NCBI RefSeq assembly: GCF_001969445.1
Contig: NZ_CP017297.1
Span: forward strand, 3,472,001-3,536,000
Length of the DNA: 64,000 nt
From: Brachybacterium sp. P6-10-X1
Lineage (GTDB): Bacteria; Actinomycetota; Actinomycetes; Actinomycetales; Dermabacteraceae
Reading direction: 5' to 3'
Part shown: in pieces, positions 1 to 7,812 of the stretch
Position numbering within the stretch: position 1 is the stretch's first letter
Layout of the letters: each line of letters opens with the position of its first letter
Translations under genes and position numbers: made by a program
The notes under the pieces: model-generated
What the model was told of the DNA's origin: nothing
Database searches by the model: none
Seen by the model: only the letters and a program-made list of their open reading frames with translations

Positions 1-60
1 TTCCATCCGGGTCTGGGAGCCGGGCGCCCATTGCTCGATGCCGCGTTCGAGCATCCACAT
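1..60 (-). CDS. Possible GNAT-type acetyltransferase, 5' end only (cut by window edge)
   Basis: Reading leftwards from the ATG at 60, the frame is open to the window edge and gives a short peptide containing WMLERGIEQWAPG. This resembles the early segment of small GNAT N-acetyltransferases, where a W..(E/A)RGI.QW motif is common. The upstream sequence in the same frame has a stop at about 136-138 and no other start codon. Either this short start is used, or the N-terminus lies in another frame with a frameshift. Only 20 codons are visible, so this is a family hint and not an assignment. Confidence 0.35.
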   Translation of the reverse strand, partial: MWMLERGIEQWAPGSQTRME

Positions 61-135
61 CTCTCGCGGAGCGGATCCTCGCCAGATGCGGCACGTCGAC
101 GGGCATGCAGCGCGCCAGCCTCCCTGCGTCGACGC

Positions 136-1623
136 TCACAGCGGCAGGCGCACGTAGGTGGTCTCGAGGAACTCGGCGAGCCCTTCGTGGGAGCCCTCGC
201 GGCCCAGGCCCGATTCCTTGACGCCGCCGAAGGGGGCCGACGGGTCCGAGGCGACGCCCACGTTCACCGCGACCATGCCGGACTCGATCCGGCCGGCGAC
301 GTCCGCGGTCTCGGTGAGGTTCTCGCCCATCGCGTAGGCCATCAGCCCGAACTCCGTGTCGTTGGCGGCGGCGACCATCTCGTCGACGTCGTCGAGCACG
401 ATGATCGGCGCGACCGGTCCGAAGATCTCCTCGCGGTTCACGCGGGCCTCGCGCGGCACATCGGCCAGGACCGTCGGGGCGTAGAAGAAGCCCTCCCGGT
501 CCAGGCGCTTCCCACCGGTGAGGACCCTCGCGCCCCGCTCGAGGGCGTCCGCGACGAGGTCCTCGACCTTGGCGAGGCCGGCCTCGTCGATCAGCGGTCC
601 GAGGGTGGTGTCCGCCTCGGTGCCGGGGCCGACCACGAGCTTCTCGGTCTCCTCCACCAGGCGCCGCGTGAAGTCCTCGGCGACGGAGGCGTGGACGTAG
701 AAGCGGTTCGCGGCGGTGCACGCCTCGCCGTTGTTGCGGTACTTCCCGAGCATCGCCGCGGTCACGGCGACCTCGACGTCCGCCGAGGGCAGCACCAGGA
801 AGGGGGCGTTGCCGCCCAGCTCCATCGAGGACTTCAGCACGTGCTCGGAGGCCTGCGACAGCAGGGTCCTGCCCACGCCGGTGGAGCCGGTGAAGGAGAC
901 CTTCCGCAGCCGCGGATCGGCCATCAGCGTGGAGCTCAGGGCCTTCGAATCGGAGGTCACCACGCAGTTGACCACCCCGGCGGGCACCCCGGCCTCGGCC
1001 AGGATCTCCATCAGCAGCAGGGAGGTCAGCGGGGTCTTCTGGGCGGGCTTGAGCACGACGGTGCAGCCGGCCGCGAGGGCTGGGCCGATCTTGCGCGTGC
1101 CCATCGACAGCGGGAAGTTCCACGGCGTGATCAGCAGTGTCGGGCCGACAGGGTGGGGCACGGTGAGGACGGCGGCCTCGGCCGACGGGGCATGGCGGAA
1201 GCGCCCGGGCTGGCGCACCGCCTCCTCGCTGAACCAGCGCAGGAACTCCGCACCGTAGGTGACCTCGCCGTAGGCCTCTGCCAACGGCTTGCCCATCTCG
1301 AGGGTCATGGCCAGGGCGAGATCGTCGGCCCGCTCGTGGCACAGCTCGTAGGCGCGGCGCAGGATGTCCGAGCGCTCGCGGGGGAGGGTCGCCGCCCAGT
1401 CGTCCTGCGCGGCGACGGCGGCGTCCAGCGCCCGGGCGCCGACGGTGGTGGCGTCCGCGTCGACCACGGTGGTCAGCGCGGTGCCAGCCGCGGGATCGAG
1501 CACCGGGAGCGACGGGTTCCCACCCAGAAAGGCACCGTCGACGAAGGAGCTGCGCGGCACGCGCTCCAGCAGGTCGGAGATGCGCTGATCGGTGATCTCG
1601 GGGAGAGCGGACGGGCCGGCCAT
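136..1623 (-). CDS. gabD: Succinate-semialdehyde dehydrogenase (NAD(P)+), aldehyde dehydrogenase family
   Basis: A 495-residue aldehyde dehydrogenase, the usual full length. It should oxidise succinic semialdehyde (GABA or polyamine breakdown) or a related aldehyde to the acid in the cytosol. Visible motifs are the PWNFPLS segment near residue 170, the cofactor-site FTGSTGVGR near 245, the catalytic-base glutamate in MELGGNAPF near 268 and the nucleophilic cysteine in NNGEACTAANR near 302. The order and wording match the GabD/SSADH branch better than betaine-aldehyde dehydrogenases, but substrate choice within the family is inference. The ATG at 1623 follows a clear GGAGGAACCC ribosome site. 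It is read in the same direction as the GH15 gene upstream, separated by a tandem repeat array. Confidence 0.85.
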   Translation of the reverse strand: MAGPSALPEITDQRISDLLERVPRSSFVDGAFLGGNPSLPVLDPAAGTALTTVVDADATTVGARALDAAVAAQDDWAATLPRERSDILRRAYELCHERADDLALAMTLEMGKPLAEAYGEVTYGAEFLRWFSEEAVRQPGRFRHAPSAEAAVLTVPHPVGPTLLITPWNFPLSMGTRKIGPALAAGCTVVLKPAQKTPLTSLLLMEILAEAGVPAGVVNCVVTSDSKALSSTLMADPRLRKVSFTGSTGVGRTLLSQASEHVLKSSMELGGNAPFLVLPSADVEVAVTAAMLGKYRNNGEACTAANRFYVHASVAEDFTRRLVEETEKLVVGPGTEADTTLGPLIDEAGLAKVEDLVADALERGARVLTGGKRLDREGFFYAPTVLADVPREARVNREEIFGPVAPIIVLDDVDEMVAAANDTEFGLMAYAMGENLTETADVAGRIESGMVAVNVGVASDPSAPFGGVKESGLGREGSHEGLAEFLETTYVRLPL

Positions 1624-1693
1624 GGGTTCCTCCTGCGGTGACGGGGTCCCTCCCAGTCTGCACCTGGGGGCCGGATCCGACGAGAGGACCGCG

Positions 1694-1816
1694 ACCGCTC
1701 GGTCCGACCGAGTGCGGCCGCTCGATCTGACCGGGCGCCGCCGCTCGATCTGACTGGGCGCGGCCGCTCGGTCCGACCGGGCTCGGCCGCTCGGGCCGAT
1801 CGGGCGCGGCCGCTCC
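1694..1816. repeat. Tandem minisatellite, 23-bp unit, about 5.3 copies
   Basis: The unit begins GCCGCTCG(G/A)TC and copies start at 1694, 1717, 1740, 1763 and 1786, with a partial sixth at 1809. The array starts a few bases past the GH15 stop codon and fills most of the gap to gabD. I see no coding sense or hairpin in it. Confidence 0.85.
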
Positions 1817-1819
1817 TCC

Positions 1820-3778
1820 TCAGGCCGTCACGGCGGCGAGGGAGTCGACGGCGCGGATCAGGCCCAGGTGGCTGAAGGCCTGCGGGAAGTTCCCGGCCAT
1901 CCGCCCGGCGCCGCTGTCGAACTCCTCGGCCAGCAGGCCCAGGTCGTTCGCGCAGTTCAGCAGCTGGTCCATCAGCGCCTCGGCCTCGTCGCGGCGCCCG
2001 GAGGCGGCGTACTGCTCGACCAGCCAGAAGCAGCACACCAGGAAGGGGTGCTCATCGCCCGGCAGCCCGTCCTGGCCCTGGGTGCGGTAGCGCAGGATCA
2101 GACCGTCCTGGGTGCTCAGCTCCTGTTCGATCCGCGCGACCGTGGCGAGCATGTGCGGGTCGTCGGCCGGGAGGAATCCGGTGTGCGGGATCTGCAGGAG
2201 GGAGGCGTCGACCTCGGTGCTGCCGTAGGTCTGGGTGAACGCACCCTCCTCGCTGACGCCGCGCGTCATGACCTCCTCGCGCACCTGGTCCCGCAGGCGT
2301 TTCCAGAGAGCGAGGTCCTCGGAGGAGGCGGGCAGGTCGTGGTCCTCGACGCCGCTGATCGCGCGGTCGAAGGTCGCCCAGACCATCACCCGGCCGTGGG
2401 TGAAGAAGGCGGGATCGCCGCGCATCTCCCAGATGCCCTGGTCGGGCTCGTCGATGCGGTCCACGGTGTAGCGCACCAGCGCCTTCTGCAGCGGCCAGGA
2501 CCAGACGGTCTCCTCCAATCCGGCCTCGCGCATGGCCGCGAGCGCGATCATCACTTCGCCGACGACGTCGGCCTGGTACTGGTCGGCGGCTCCGTTGCCG
2601 ATCCGCACCGGTACCGAGTCCTCGTAGCCGGAGAGGTGCTCGAGCTCGCGCTCCAGGAGGTTCCGGTCCCCGGTGATCGAGTACATGATCTGCAGCCGTT
2701 CGGGATCCCCGGCGATGGCGCGCAGCAGCCAGCGGCGCCACGAGTCGGCGGCGGCGACATGGCCGTGGGCGAGCAGGGCCTCCAGGGAGAGGGCCGCATC
2801 GCGCAGCCAGCAGAAGCGGTAGTCCCAGTTGCGCACCCCGCCGAAGTCCTCCGGGAGGCTGGTGGTCGCGGCGGCGATGATGCCGCCGGTGCGGCGATGG
2901 GTGAGGGCCCGCAGTACCAGCAGGGAGCGCGAGACGGGGTCGGCGTACTCCGCACCGACCTGCACGTTCCCCAGCCAGGAGGCCCATTCGTTGACGGTCC
3001 GATCGAGCGCGGTGCCCGGGTCGGGCGCGGCGGGAGGCTGCTGCCAGGAGGGGAACCAGGTGAGCACCCAGGTGGCCGTCTTGTCGGCCGAGAGCCGGTG
3101 ACGCCCCTCATGGGAGCGGCCGTTCGGGGTGAGGGCGGGACCGTGCAGGGCGAGTCCGTCACCGCCGGCGACGGCGATCAGCACCGGGTCCCCGGAGGCG
3201 TCCTCGCCGCGGCGGACCCACGGCACGGCCTGGCCGTACTCGAAGCGGATCTTCAGCTCCTGGACCACCTCGACCTCGCCCTCGGTGCAGGTCACGGAGC
3301 GCATCAGATCGGCGTGGTCGTCGACGTCCCCGGCGAGCGAGGACGCGCTGCCGGGTGCGGGATGGGGAGCTGAACCGGGGGGACCACCAGGCGTACCGGA
3401 TCCCTCGGGCCCGACCCCGGCGGCCGACGTGCCGTCCGCCGGCGGGACGGGAACGGGCGTCGCATCGGGGGACCCGGTGATCTCGGTGTCCCCGTCGGCG
3501 ATCGGCATCAGCTCGGTGACCGTCGCCATGCCGGTCGGGGAGCGCCACACGGTCCTCACCACCATCGTGCCGGGCAGGTAGCGGCGCGAGACCACCTCCC
3601 CGTCCGTGATCCGCAGCGACCAGTGCCCGTTCTCCTCGTCGCCGAGCAGCGAGCAGAACAGCGCATCGGAGTCGAAGCGCGGCAGGCACAGCCAGTCGAT
3701 GTCCCCCTCCCGGGTCACGAGAGCCGCGGCGCGCTGGTCCGAGAGCAGGGCATGATCTTCGATGAGCGGACTGGTCAT
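1820..3778 (-). CDS. Glycoside hydrolase family 15 protein (glucoamylase/trehalase-like)
   Basis: A 652-residue cytosolic protein (no signal peptide) of the bacterial GH15 type. Such proteins have an N-terminal beta domain followed by an alpha/alpha-barrel that hydrolyses alpha-glucosidic bonds; actinobacterial members are often trehalases or glucoamylases. The N-terminus IEDHALLSDQRAAALV and DIDWLCLPRFDS is the hallmark opening. The barrel shows GGVRNWDYRFCWLRDA near residue 315 and the C-terminal TEVDASLLQIP region. Between roughly residues 95 and 150 there is a Pro/Gly/Ala/Ser-rich insert that looks disordered and is not part of the usual fold. The start ATG has no good ribosome site. The exact substrate cannot be told from sequence. 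Confidence 0.85.
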   Translation of the reverse strand: MTSPLIEDHALLSDQRAAALVTREGDIDWLCLPRFDSDALFCSLLGDEENGHWSLRITDGEVVSRRYLPGTMVVRTVWRSPTGMATVTELMPIADGDTEITGSPDATPVPVPPADGTSAAGVGPEGSGTPGGPPGSAPHPAPGSASSLAGDVDDHADLMRSVTCTEGEVEVVQELKIRFEYGQAVPWVRRGEDASGDPVLIAVAGGDGLALHGPALTPNGRSHEGRHRLSADKTATWVLTWFPSWQQPPAAPDPGTALDRTVNEWASWLGNVQVGAEYADPVSRSLLVLRALTHRRTGGIIAAATTSLPEDFGGVRNWDYRFCWLRDAALSLEALLAHGHVAAADSWRRWLLRAIAGDPERLQIMYSITGDRNLLERELEHLSGYEDSVPVRIGNGAADQYQADVVGEVMIALAAMREAGLEETVWSWPLQKALVRYTVDRIDEPDQGIWEMRGDPAFFTHGRVMVWATFDRAISGVEDHDLPASSEDLALWKRLRDQVREEVMTRGVSEEGAFTQTYGSTEVDASLLQIPHTGFLPADDPHMLATVARIEQELSTQDGLILRYRTQGQDGLPGDEHPFLVCCFWLVEQYAASGRRDEAEALMDQLLNCANDLGLLAEEFDSGAGRMAGNFPQAFSHLGLIRAVDSLAAVTA

Positions 3779-3840
3779 GGGCCCAGTCCACCACGTACGG
3801 CCGGTCGACGGGAAGGAACGCCGGGATCTGCCCTCCTCGG

Positions 3841-4013
3841 GCGCGGGTCGACGTCCGCCGGTGCAGCTCGACCCGTCCTGCTGCGGGTCGGCGTCCGCCG
3901 GTGCGGCTCGACCGGTCCTGCTGCGGGTCGGCGTCCGCCGGTGCGGCTCGACCGGTCCTGCTGCGGGTCGGCGTCCGGCGGCGCGGCTCGACCGGTCCTG
4001 CAGCGGGTCGGCG
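3841..4013. repeat. Tandem minisatellite, 40-bp unit, 4.3 copies
   Basis: Copies start at exactly 3841, 3881, 3921 and 3961, with a partial fifth at 4001. The middle units are nearly identical and the outer ones diverge by a few bases. The array fills the divergent gap between the GH15 gene and the RclA-like gene, ending about 17 bp before the -10 box at 4030. Confidence 0.9.
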
Positions 4014-4029
4014 GTTCATGGCGCGAGGC

Positions 4030-4035
4030 TACGGT
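4030..4035 (+). promoter_or_regulatory. -10 box of a likely leaderless promoter
   Basis: TACGGT lies 7 nt before the ATG of the RclA-like gene. There is no convincing Shine-Dalgarno, so transcription probably starts at or next to the start codon. Confidence 0.45.
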
Positions 4036-4042
4036 GGCAGGC

Positions 4043-5449
4043 ATGACTGCACAGACCTCGTCCGCGCTCTCCGAGCTGTCCGTCGACGTCCTGGTGATCG
4101 GCTGGGGCAAGGGCGGCAAGACCCTCGCCGCCACGCTCGGCGCCGCCGGCACCCGCGTGGCCATGGTCGAGCAGTTCGACCAGATGCACGGCGGCACCTG
4201 CATCAACATCGGCTGCGTGCCCACCAAGACTCTCGTCCACGACGCCGAACAGCGCCGCGAGGAGGACGACGCCCAGCAGTTCTGGGCCCGCTCCGTCGGC
4301 CGCCGCGACACCGTCGTCAGATCGATGCGCGAGGTCAACCACGCGATGCTTGCCGACCTCGACGCCGTCACCCTGATCGATGGCCGCGCCCGCTTCACCG
4401 GTGAGCGCACCGTCGAGGTCACCGGCGGCGAGGACGCGCTCACGGTGACCGCGCCCGTGGTCGTGGTGAACACCGGCGCCACCCCGGTCCGTCCCGAGCT
4501 GGCGGGGATCGACTCACCACGGGTGCACGACTCCACCTCGCTGCAGCACGTCGACCCGCTGCCGGGTCGCCTGGTGGTGATCGGCGCAGGGCCCGTCGGC
4601 CTGGAGTTCGCCTCGATGTTCGCGGGCTTCGGGGCCGAGGTGACCGTGGCGAACCGCCGGGAGCGGCTGCTGCCCGGCGAGGACGAGGAGGTCGCCGCCG
4701 AGGTGACCGACGTGCTCGAGGACGCCGGTGTGCAGATCCTGCACGGGGCGTCGGCCGAGCGGATCGAGGACGGACCCGACGCCGCCACCGTCGTGGTGCG
4801 CCACGACGGTGACGAGCAGCGCCTGGAGGCCGAGGCGGTGCTGCTGGCGACCGGTCGCCGCCCCGCCACCGAGGACCTCGGGCTCGAGACAGCGGGGATC
4901 GACGTCGATGCCCGCGGGGCGATCGTGGTCGACGAGCACCTGCGCACCAGCGCCCCGGGGGTGTATGCGATCGGCGACGTCCACGGCGGGGCGCAGCAGA
5001 CCTACCTGTCCCTGGACGACTTCCGCATCGTGCTCTCCCAGCTGCAGGGGGACGGGCGGCGCACCACCACCGACCGCGTCGCCGTGCCCACCACGACCTT
5101 CCTGTCCCCGCCGCTGGCGGCCGTCGGCCTCACCCTCGACGAGGCGCTCGCCGCCGGGCACGAGGTGCTGGTCGCGACGCAGAAGGTCGCCTCGATCAAG
5201 GCGATGCCGCGCCCGAAGACCGTCGGCGACCCCCGCGGCCTGGTGATGTTCGTGGTCGATGCGCGGTCCGATCAGATCCTCGGGGCGCGGCTGCTGCACG
5301 TCGACGCCCAGGAGGTCATCAACCTGGTGGCGCTCGCGATGCGCACCGGCACCACGGCGACGCAGCTCAGCAGCGGGATCTGGACCCACCCGTCCTCGGC
5401 GGAGTCCCTCAACGAGACCCTGGGGAAGCTGGTGCCCGTCCAGCGGTGA
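4043..5449 (+). CDS. rclA: RclA-type pyridine nucleotide-disulfide oxidoreductase
   Basis: A 468-residue flavoprotein disulfide reductase. The opening VLVIGWGKGGKTLA, the redox pair in GGTCINIGCVPTKTLVHDA, the YLSLDDFRIV segment and the C-terminal HPSSAESLN match E. coli RclA closely. RclA protects against reactive chlorine species and reduces hypothiocyanous acid. This fits better than lipoamide dehydrogenase or mercuric reductase: there is no N-terminal heavy-metal domain and no C-terminal vicinal cysteines. FAD- and NAD(P)H-binding glycine motifs are present near the N-terminus and near residue 178. The ATG is chosen because homology begins right after it; longer upstream frames run into the tandem repeats. 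The 3' end overlaps the convergent monooxygenase gene by 41 bp. Confidence 0.8.
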   Translation: MTAQTSSALSELSVDVLVIGWGKGGKTLAATLGAAGTRVAMVEQFDQMHGGTCINIGCVPTKTLVHDAEQRREEDDAQQFWARSVGRRDTVVRSMREVNHAMLADLDAVTLIDGRARFTGERTVEVTGGEDALTVTAPVVVVNTGATPVRPELAGIDSPRVHDSTSLQHVDPLPGRLVVIGAGPVGLEFASMFAGFGAEVTVANRRERLLPGEDEEVAAEVTDVLEDAGVQILHGASAERIEDGPDAATVVVRHDGDEQRLEAEAVLLATGRRPATEDLGLETAGIDVDARGAIVVDEHLRTSAPGVYAIGDVHGGAQQTYLSLDDFRIVLSQLQGDGRRTTTDRVAVPTTTFLSPPLAAVGLTLDEALAAGHEVLVATQKVASIKAMPRPKTVGDPRGLVMFVVDARSDQILGARLLHVDAQEVINLVALAMRTGTTATQLSSGIWTHPSSAESLNETLGKLVPVQR

Positions 5450-6929
5450 GAGTGGTCGGCGTTCCGGTGCCGCGGGCCTCGACGTGCCCGTCGGGCCGCA
5501 CCAGCACCCACGCGCGCTCGCCGGGGTCGACACCGTAGCGGCGCGCGGCGATTCCGTCCGGATCGGTGCCCGCGTCCACGGCGAGCGTCCGCATCCGCAG
5601 CCCGTCAGGACGCGGCGGGGCAGCGTGCTCGCCGAACAGCAGCAGGGTGGCGTGATCCGGCCCGAACAGCTCATGCAGGGAGACGTCGCCGAGCATCGCG
5701 TGCGGCGCCCGGTCGCCGGGGCGCGGGGACGGACCCCGGTCCCCGCCCGGGGTGCGATCGCGGTAGCTGATGGCCAGCTGCGCGTTCTGCACACTGGCGG
5801 CGCGCGCCGCCGACCGGCTGCGGCCCGCCGCCGCGAGCAGCAGATCCCGTCCCGCCCGGGCCACGGGGTGGCGCAGCGCATACAGCCGGCGCCGTGACTC
5901 CACGTCGCGGATCACCGATGCCGCCACCGGTCTGCGCTCGTGCTCGTAGGCGTCCAGCAGCTGCTCGTCGGCACCGTGGACGATGCTGGCCAGCCGCCAT
6001 GCGGCGCCGACGGCGTCCTGGATGCCGAGATTCATGCCCTGCCCGCCGAACGGGGGGAACACGTGCGCGGCATCGCCGGCCAGAAGCGCCCGGCCCGACC
6101 GGTAGGAGTCCGCCAGGCCGATCCGGGTGCGGAAGATCGACGTCCACTGCACCGAGTCCACCACGATCCCGGCCATGGCGCGCTGCTCGAGCTCCCGGCC
6201 GAGCAGGTCGGCGTCCGGCTCGGGCAGCGCGATCTCGCGCGCCCTGTCGCTGACGTCGATGAACAACCGCCACAGCCGATCATCACCCGGCAGCCGCATC
6301 AGCATGAGCGGCCCCTGCGGCCCCAGCCACATCGCCCCGTCGCCGAGACGACGAGGAAGGTCGAGGGTCGCGTCGGCCAGGTAATAGGTCTCCCCGGTGT
6401 CCCGATCGGGGAAGGGGATCCCGACGCTCTCCCGGATGCTGCTGCGGGCCCCGTCGGCCCCGAGGACCCAGTCCGCGGAGAGCTCATGGCCATCGGTGGT
6501 CCGGACTCTCGCGCCGTCCGGGCCGCTGCGGACGTCGGTGGCCTCGACGCCGCGCTCGATCTGCACGCCTGCCTCGGTGAGGTGCCGGCGCAGGATCGCC
6601 TCGAGGCCCGCCTGCGGGAGGACATAGGTGTGGGGGAATGGGCTCTCGGGCGGCTCCCAGGCCATGTCGACGAGAGAGCGATGACCGCGCATGATGCTGG
6701 ACCCGCGCAGCCGGTACGAGACCTGCTCGATCTCCTCGGCGACGCCGAAGCCCGCGAGCAGCTCCATCGAGCGGGCCTGCAGGCCCAGCGCCCGGGAGCT
6801 GTTCCCGGGGGCGCTGCGCCGGTCGATGATGCGGCACGGCACTCCGGAACGGATCAGCGTCAGGGCGGCGGTCATCCCGGTCGGGCCTGCGCCGACGATG
6901 AGGACCGGCGTGCGGTCGGGGTCGCTCAT
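5409..6929 (-). CDS. FAD-dependent aromatic monooxygenase (PheA/TfdB type)
   Basis: A 506-residue class A flavoprotein hydroxylase. It would insert one oxygen atom into an aromatic or polyketide-like substrate using NAD(P)H. Diagnostic sites are the N-terminal VLIVGAGPTGMTAAL dinucleotide fold, the internal LGADGARSSIR (DG motif, near residue 160) and GDAAHVFPPFGGQGMN (near 285), which contacts the FAD phosphates and ribityl chain. A C-terminal thioredoxin-like domain follows. The gene is translationally coupled to the TetR gene upstream: its ATG overlaps the TetR stop as ATGA, with AAGGAG 5 nt ahead. Control by that TetR is therefore likely. The natural substrate is unknown; xenobiotic or antibiotic hydroxylation is a typical role for TetR-paired members. 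Confidence 0.8.
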   Translation of the reverse strand: MSDPDRTPVLIVGAGPTGMTAALTLIRSGVPCRIIDRRSAPGNSSRALGLQARSMELLAGFGVAEEIEQVSYRLRGSSIMRGHRSLVDMAWEPPESPFPHTYVLPQAGLEAILRRHLTEAGVQIERGVEATDVRSGPDGARVRTTDGHELSADWVLGADGARSSIRESVGIPFPDRDTGETYYLADATLDLPRRLGDGAMWLGPQGPLMLMRLPGDDRLWRLFIDVSDRAREIALPEPDADLLGRELEQRAMAGIVVDSVQWTSIFRTRIGLADSYRSGRALLAGDAAHVFPPFGGQGMNLGIQDAVGAAWRLASIVHGADEQLLDAYEHERRPVAASVIRDVESRRRLYALRHPVARAGRDLLLAAAGRSRSAARAASVQNAQLAISYRDRTPGGDRGPSPRPGDRAPHAMLGDVSLHELFGPDHATLLLFGEHAAPPRPDGLRMRTLAVDAGTDPDGIAARRYGVDPGERAWVLVRPDGHVEARGTGTPTTLTAGRAPASPGSR

Positions 6930-7648
6930 CCCTGCTCCTTCGACGAGATGGTGCCCAGCTGATGCGCGGCCCGGATCCAGGCATCGAGGTCTCCCGGGCG
7001 CAGGAAGTCCTCACCCGTGGCAGGAGCGTCGAGGACGGCGGGAACGGCCGCCGCATAGGCGAGCGCATCGGCGTGCAGCACGTCGGCGTCGCCGCGGCCG
7101 TCGCGGATCTCCCGCAGACCACGGGCGACGGCCTCCGCCATCTCCTGCAGCAGGGACATGACCACCCGGGCCGCGCTCGCCGGGGACGGGGCCGCGAACA
7201 CACCGGTCTGCGCCCCGTCGGTGATCACCTGGGTCAGCAGCGGGACGAAGCGCTCCCGTCCTGCGATCCGCAGCCGAGCCTGCAGAGCCGCCCCGTCGTC
7301 GGAGTGCAGGGTCGGCAGTGCGGAGACCAGCAGGGCGAGGTCCTGCGACTTCGCGGAGGTCAGCGTGCGGACCAGCACGACCAGTCGTTCCGAGGGGCTC
7401 GCCACGGCGGCGATGGTGTCGGTGACCGCATCGCTCCAGGCGTCGAGCCGTCGCGCGATCAGCGCCGCCAGCAGCTCGTCCTTCCCGGAGAAGTAGTGGT
7501 AGAGCGCTCCTTTGGAGATGCCGGCCTCGCCGAGCACGTCGTGGATGGTCAGCCCCTGGACGCCGCGCTCGCGCAGCAGGCGGGTGGCGGCGTCGAGGAT
7601 CGAGCGTCGACGCTCCTCGTGGCGGACGGGGTCGACGGTGCGGGCCAC
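6926..7648 (-). CDS. TetR/AcrR-family transcriptional regulator
   Basis: A regulator of about 240 residues with a textbook N-terminal TetR helix-turn-helix: RRRSILDAATRLLRERG, then the LTIHDVLGEAGISKGALYHYFSGKDELL recognition region. A variable ligand-binding domain follows. I place the start at the GTG at 7648, which follows GGAGG by 5 nt. The GTG at 7660 is an in-frame alternative but abuts the operator. It heads a two-gene operon with the monooxygenase (4-bp overlap). The 25-bp inverted repeat immediately upstream implies autoregulation and ligand-induced release. Confidence 0.85.
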   Translation of the reverse strand: MARTVDPVRHEERRRSILDAATRLLRERGVQGLTIHDVLGEAGISKGALYHYFSGKDELLAALIARRLDAWSDAVTDTIAAVASPSERLVVLVRTLTSAKSQDLALLVSALPTLHSDDGAALQARLRIAGRERFVPLLTQVITDGAQTGVFAAPSPASAARVVMSLLQEMAEAVARGLREIRDGRGDADVLHADALAYAAAVPAVLDAPATGEDFLRPGDLDAWIRAAHQLGTISSKEQG

Positions 7649-7660
7649 GGACACCTCCAC

Positions 7661-7685
7661 ATAAACAGACTCATGGTCGGTTTAT
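7661..7685. promoter_or_regulatory. TetR operator, 25-bp inverted repeat
   Basis: ATAAACAGAC, five central bases, then GTCGGTTTAT: perfect 6-bp outer arms (ATAAAC/GTTTAT) plus inner GAC/GTC around the centre. It is AT-rich in a GC-rich region and lies directly ahead of the TetR start, so it most likely overlaps the operon promoter. Confidence 0.75.
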
Positions 7686-7812
7686 TGAAGCACTCCGCGT
7701 GAGCGGGAGCAAGGGGTGGGGCATGCGCGGTGGTCCGGGCCGTCCTCCGGGCGGCGGGTTGCGCGGTGGCATGGGGTGGTGACATGGGGCGGCCCGCCGA
7801 GGCGAGGCGCGG

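Noticed and set aside
3841-4013. CRISPR array suspected from the 40-bp periodic repeats (also at 12193 and 41138)
   Set aside because: The units are directly abutting with no unique spacers, copies diverge gradually, and no cas genes are present.
4043-5449. Dihydrolipoamide dehydrogenase or mercuric reductase
   Set aside because: There are no neighbouring 2-oxoacid dehydrogenase genes, no C-terminal vicinal cysteines and no heavy-metal domain. The SLDDFRIV and HPSSAESLN segments fit RclA better.
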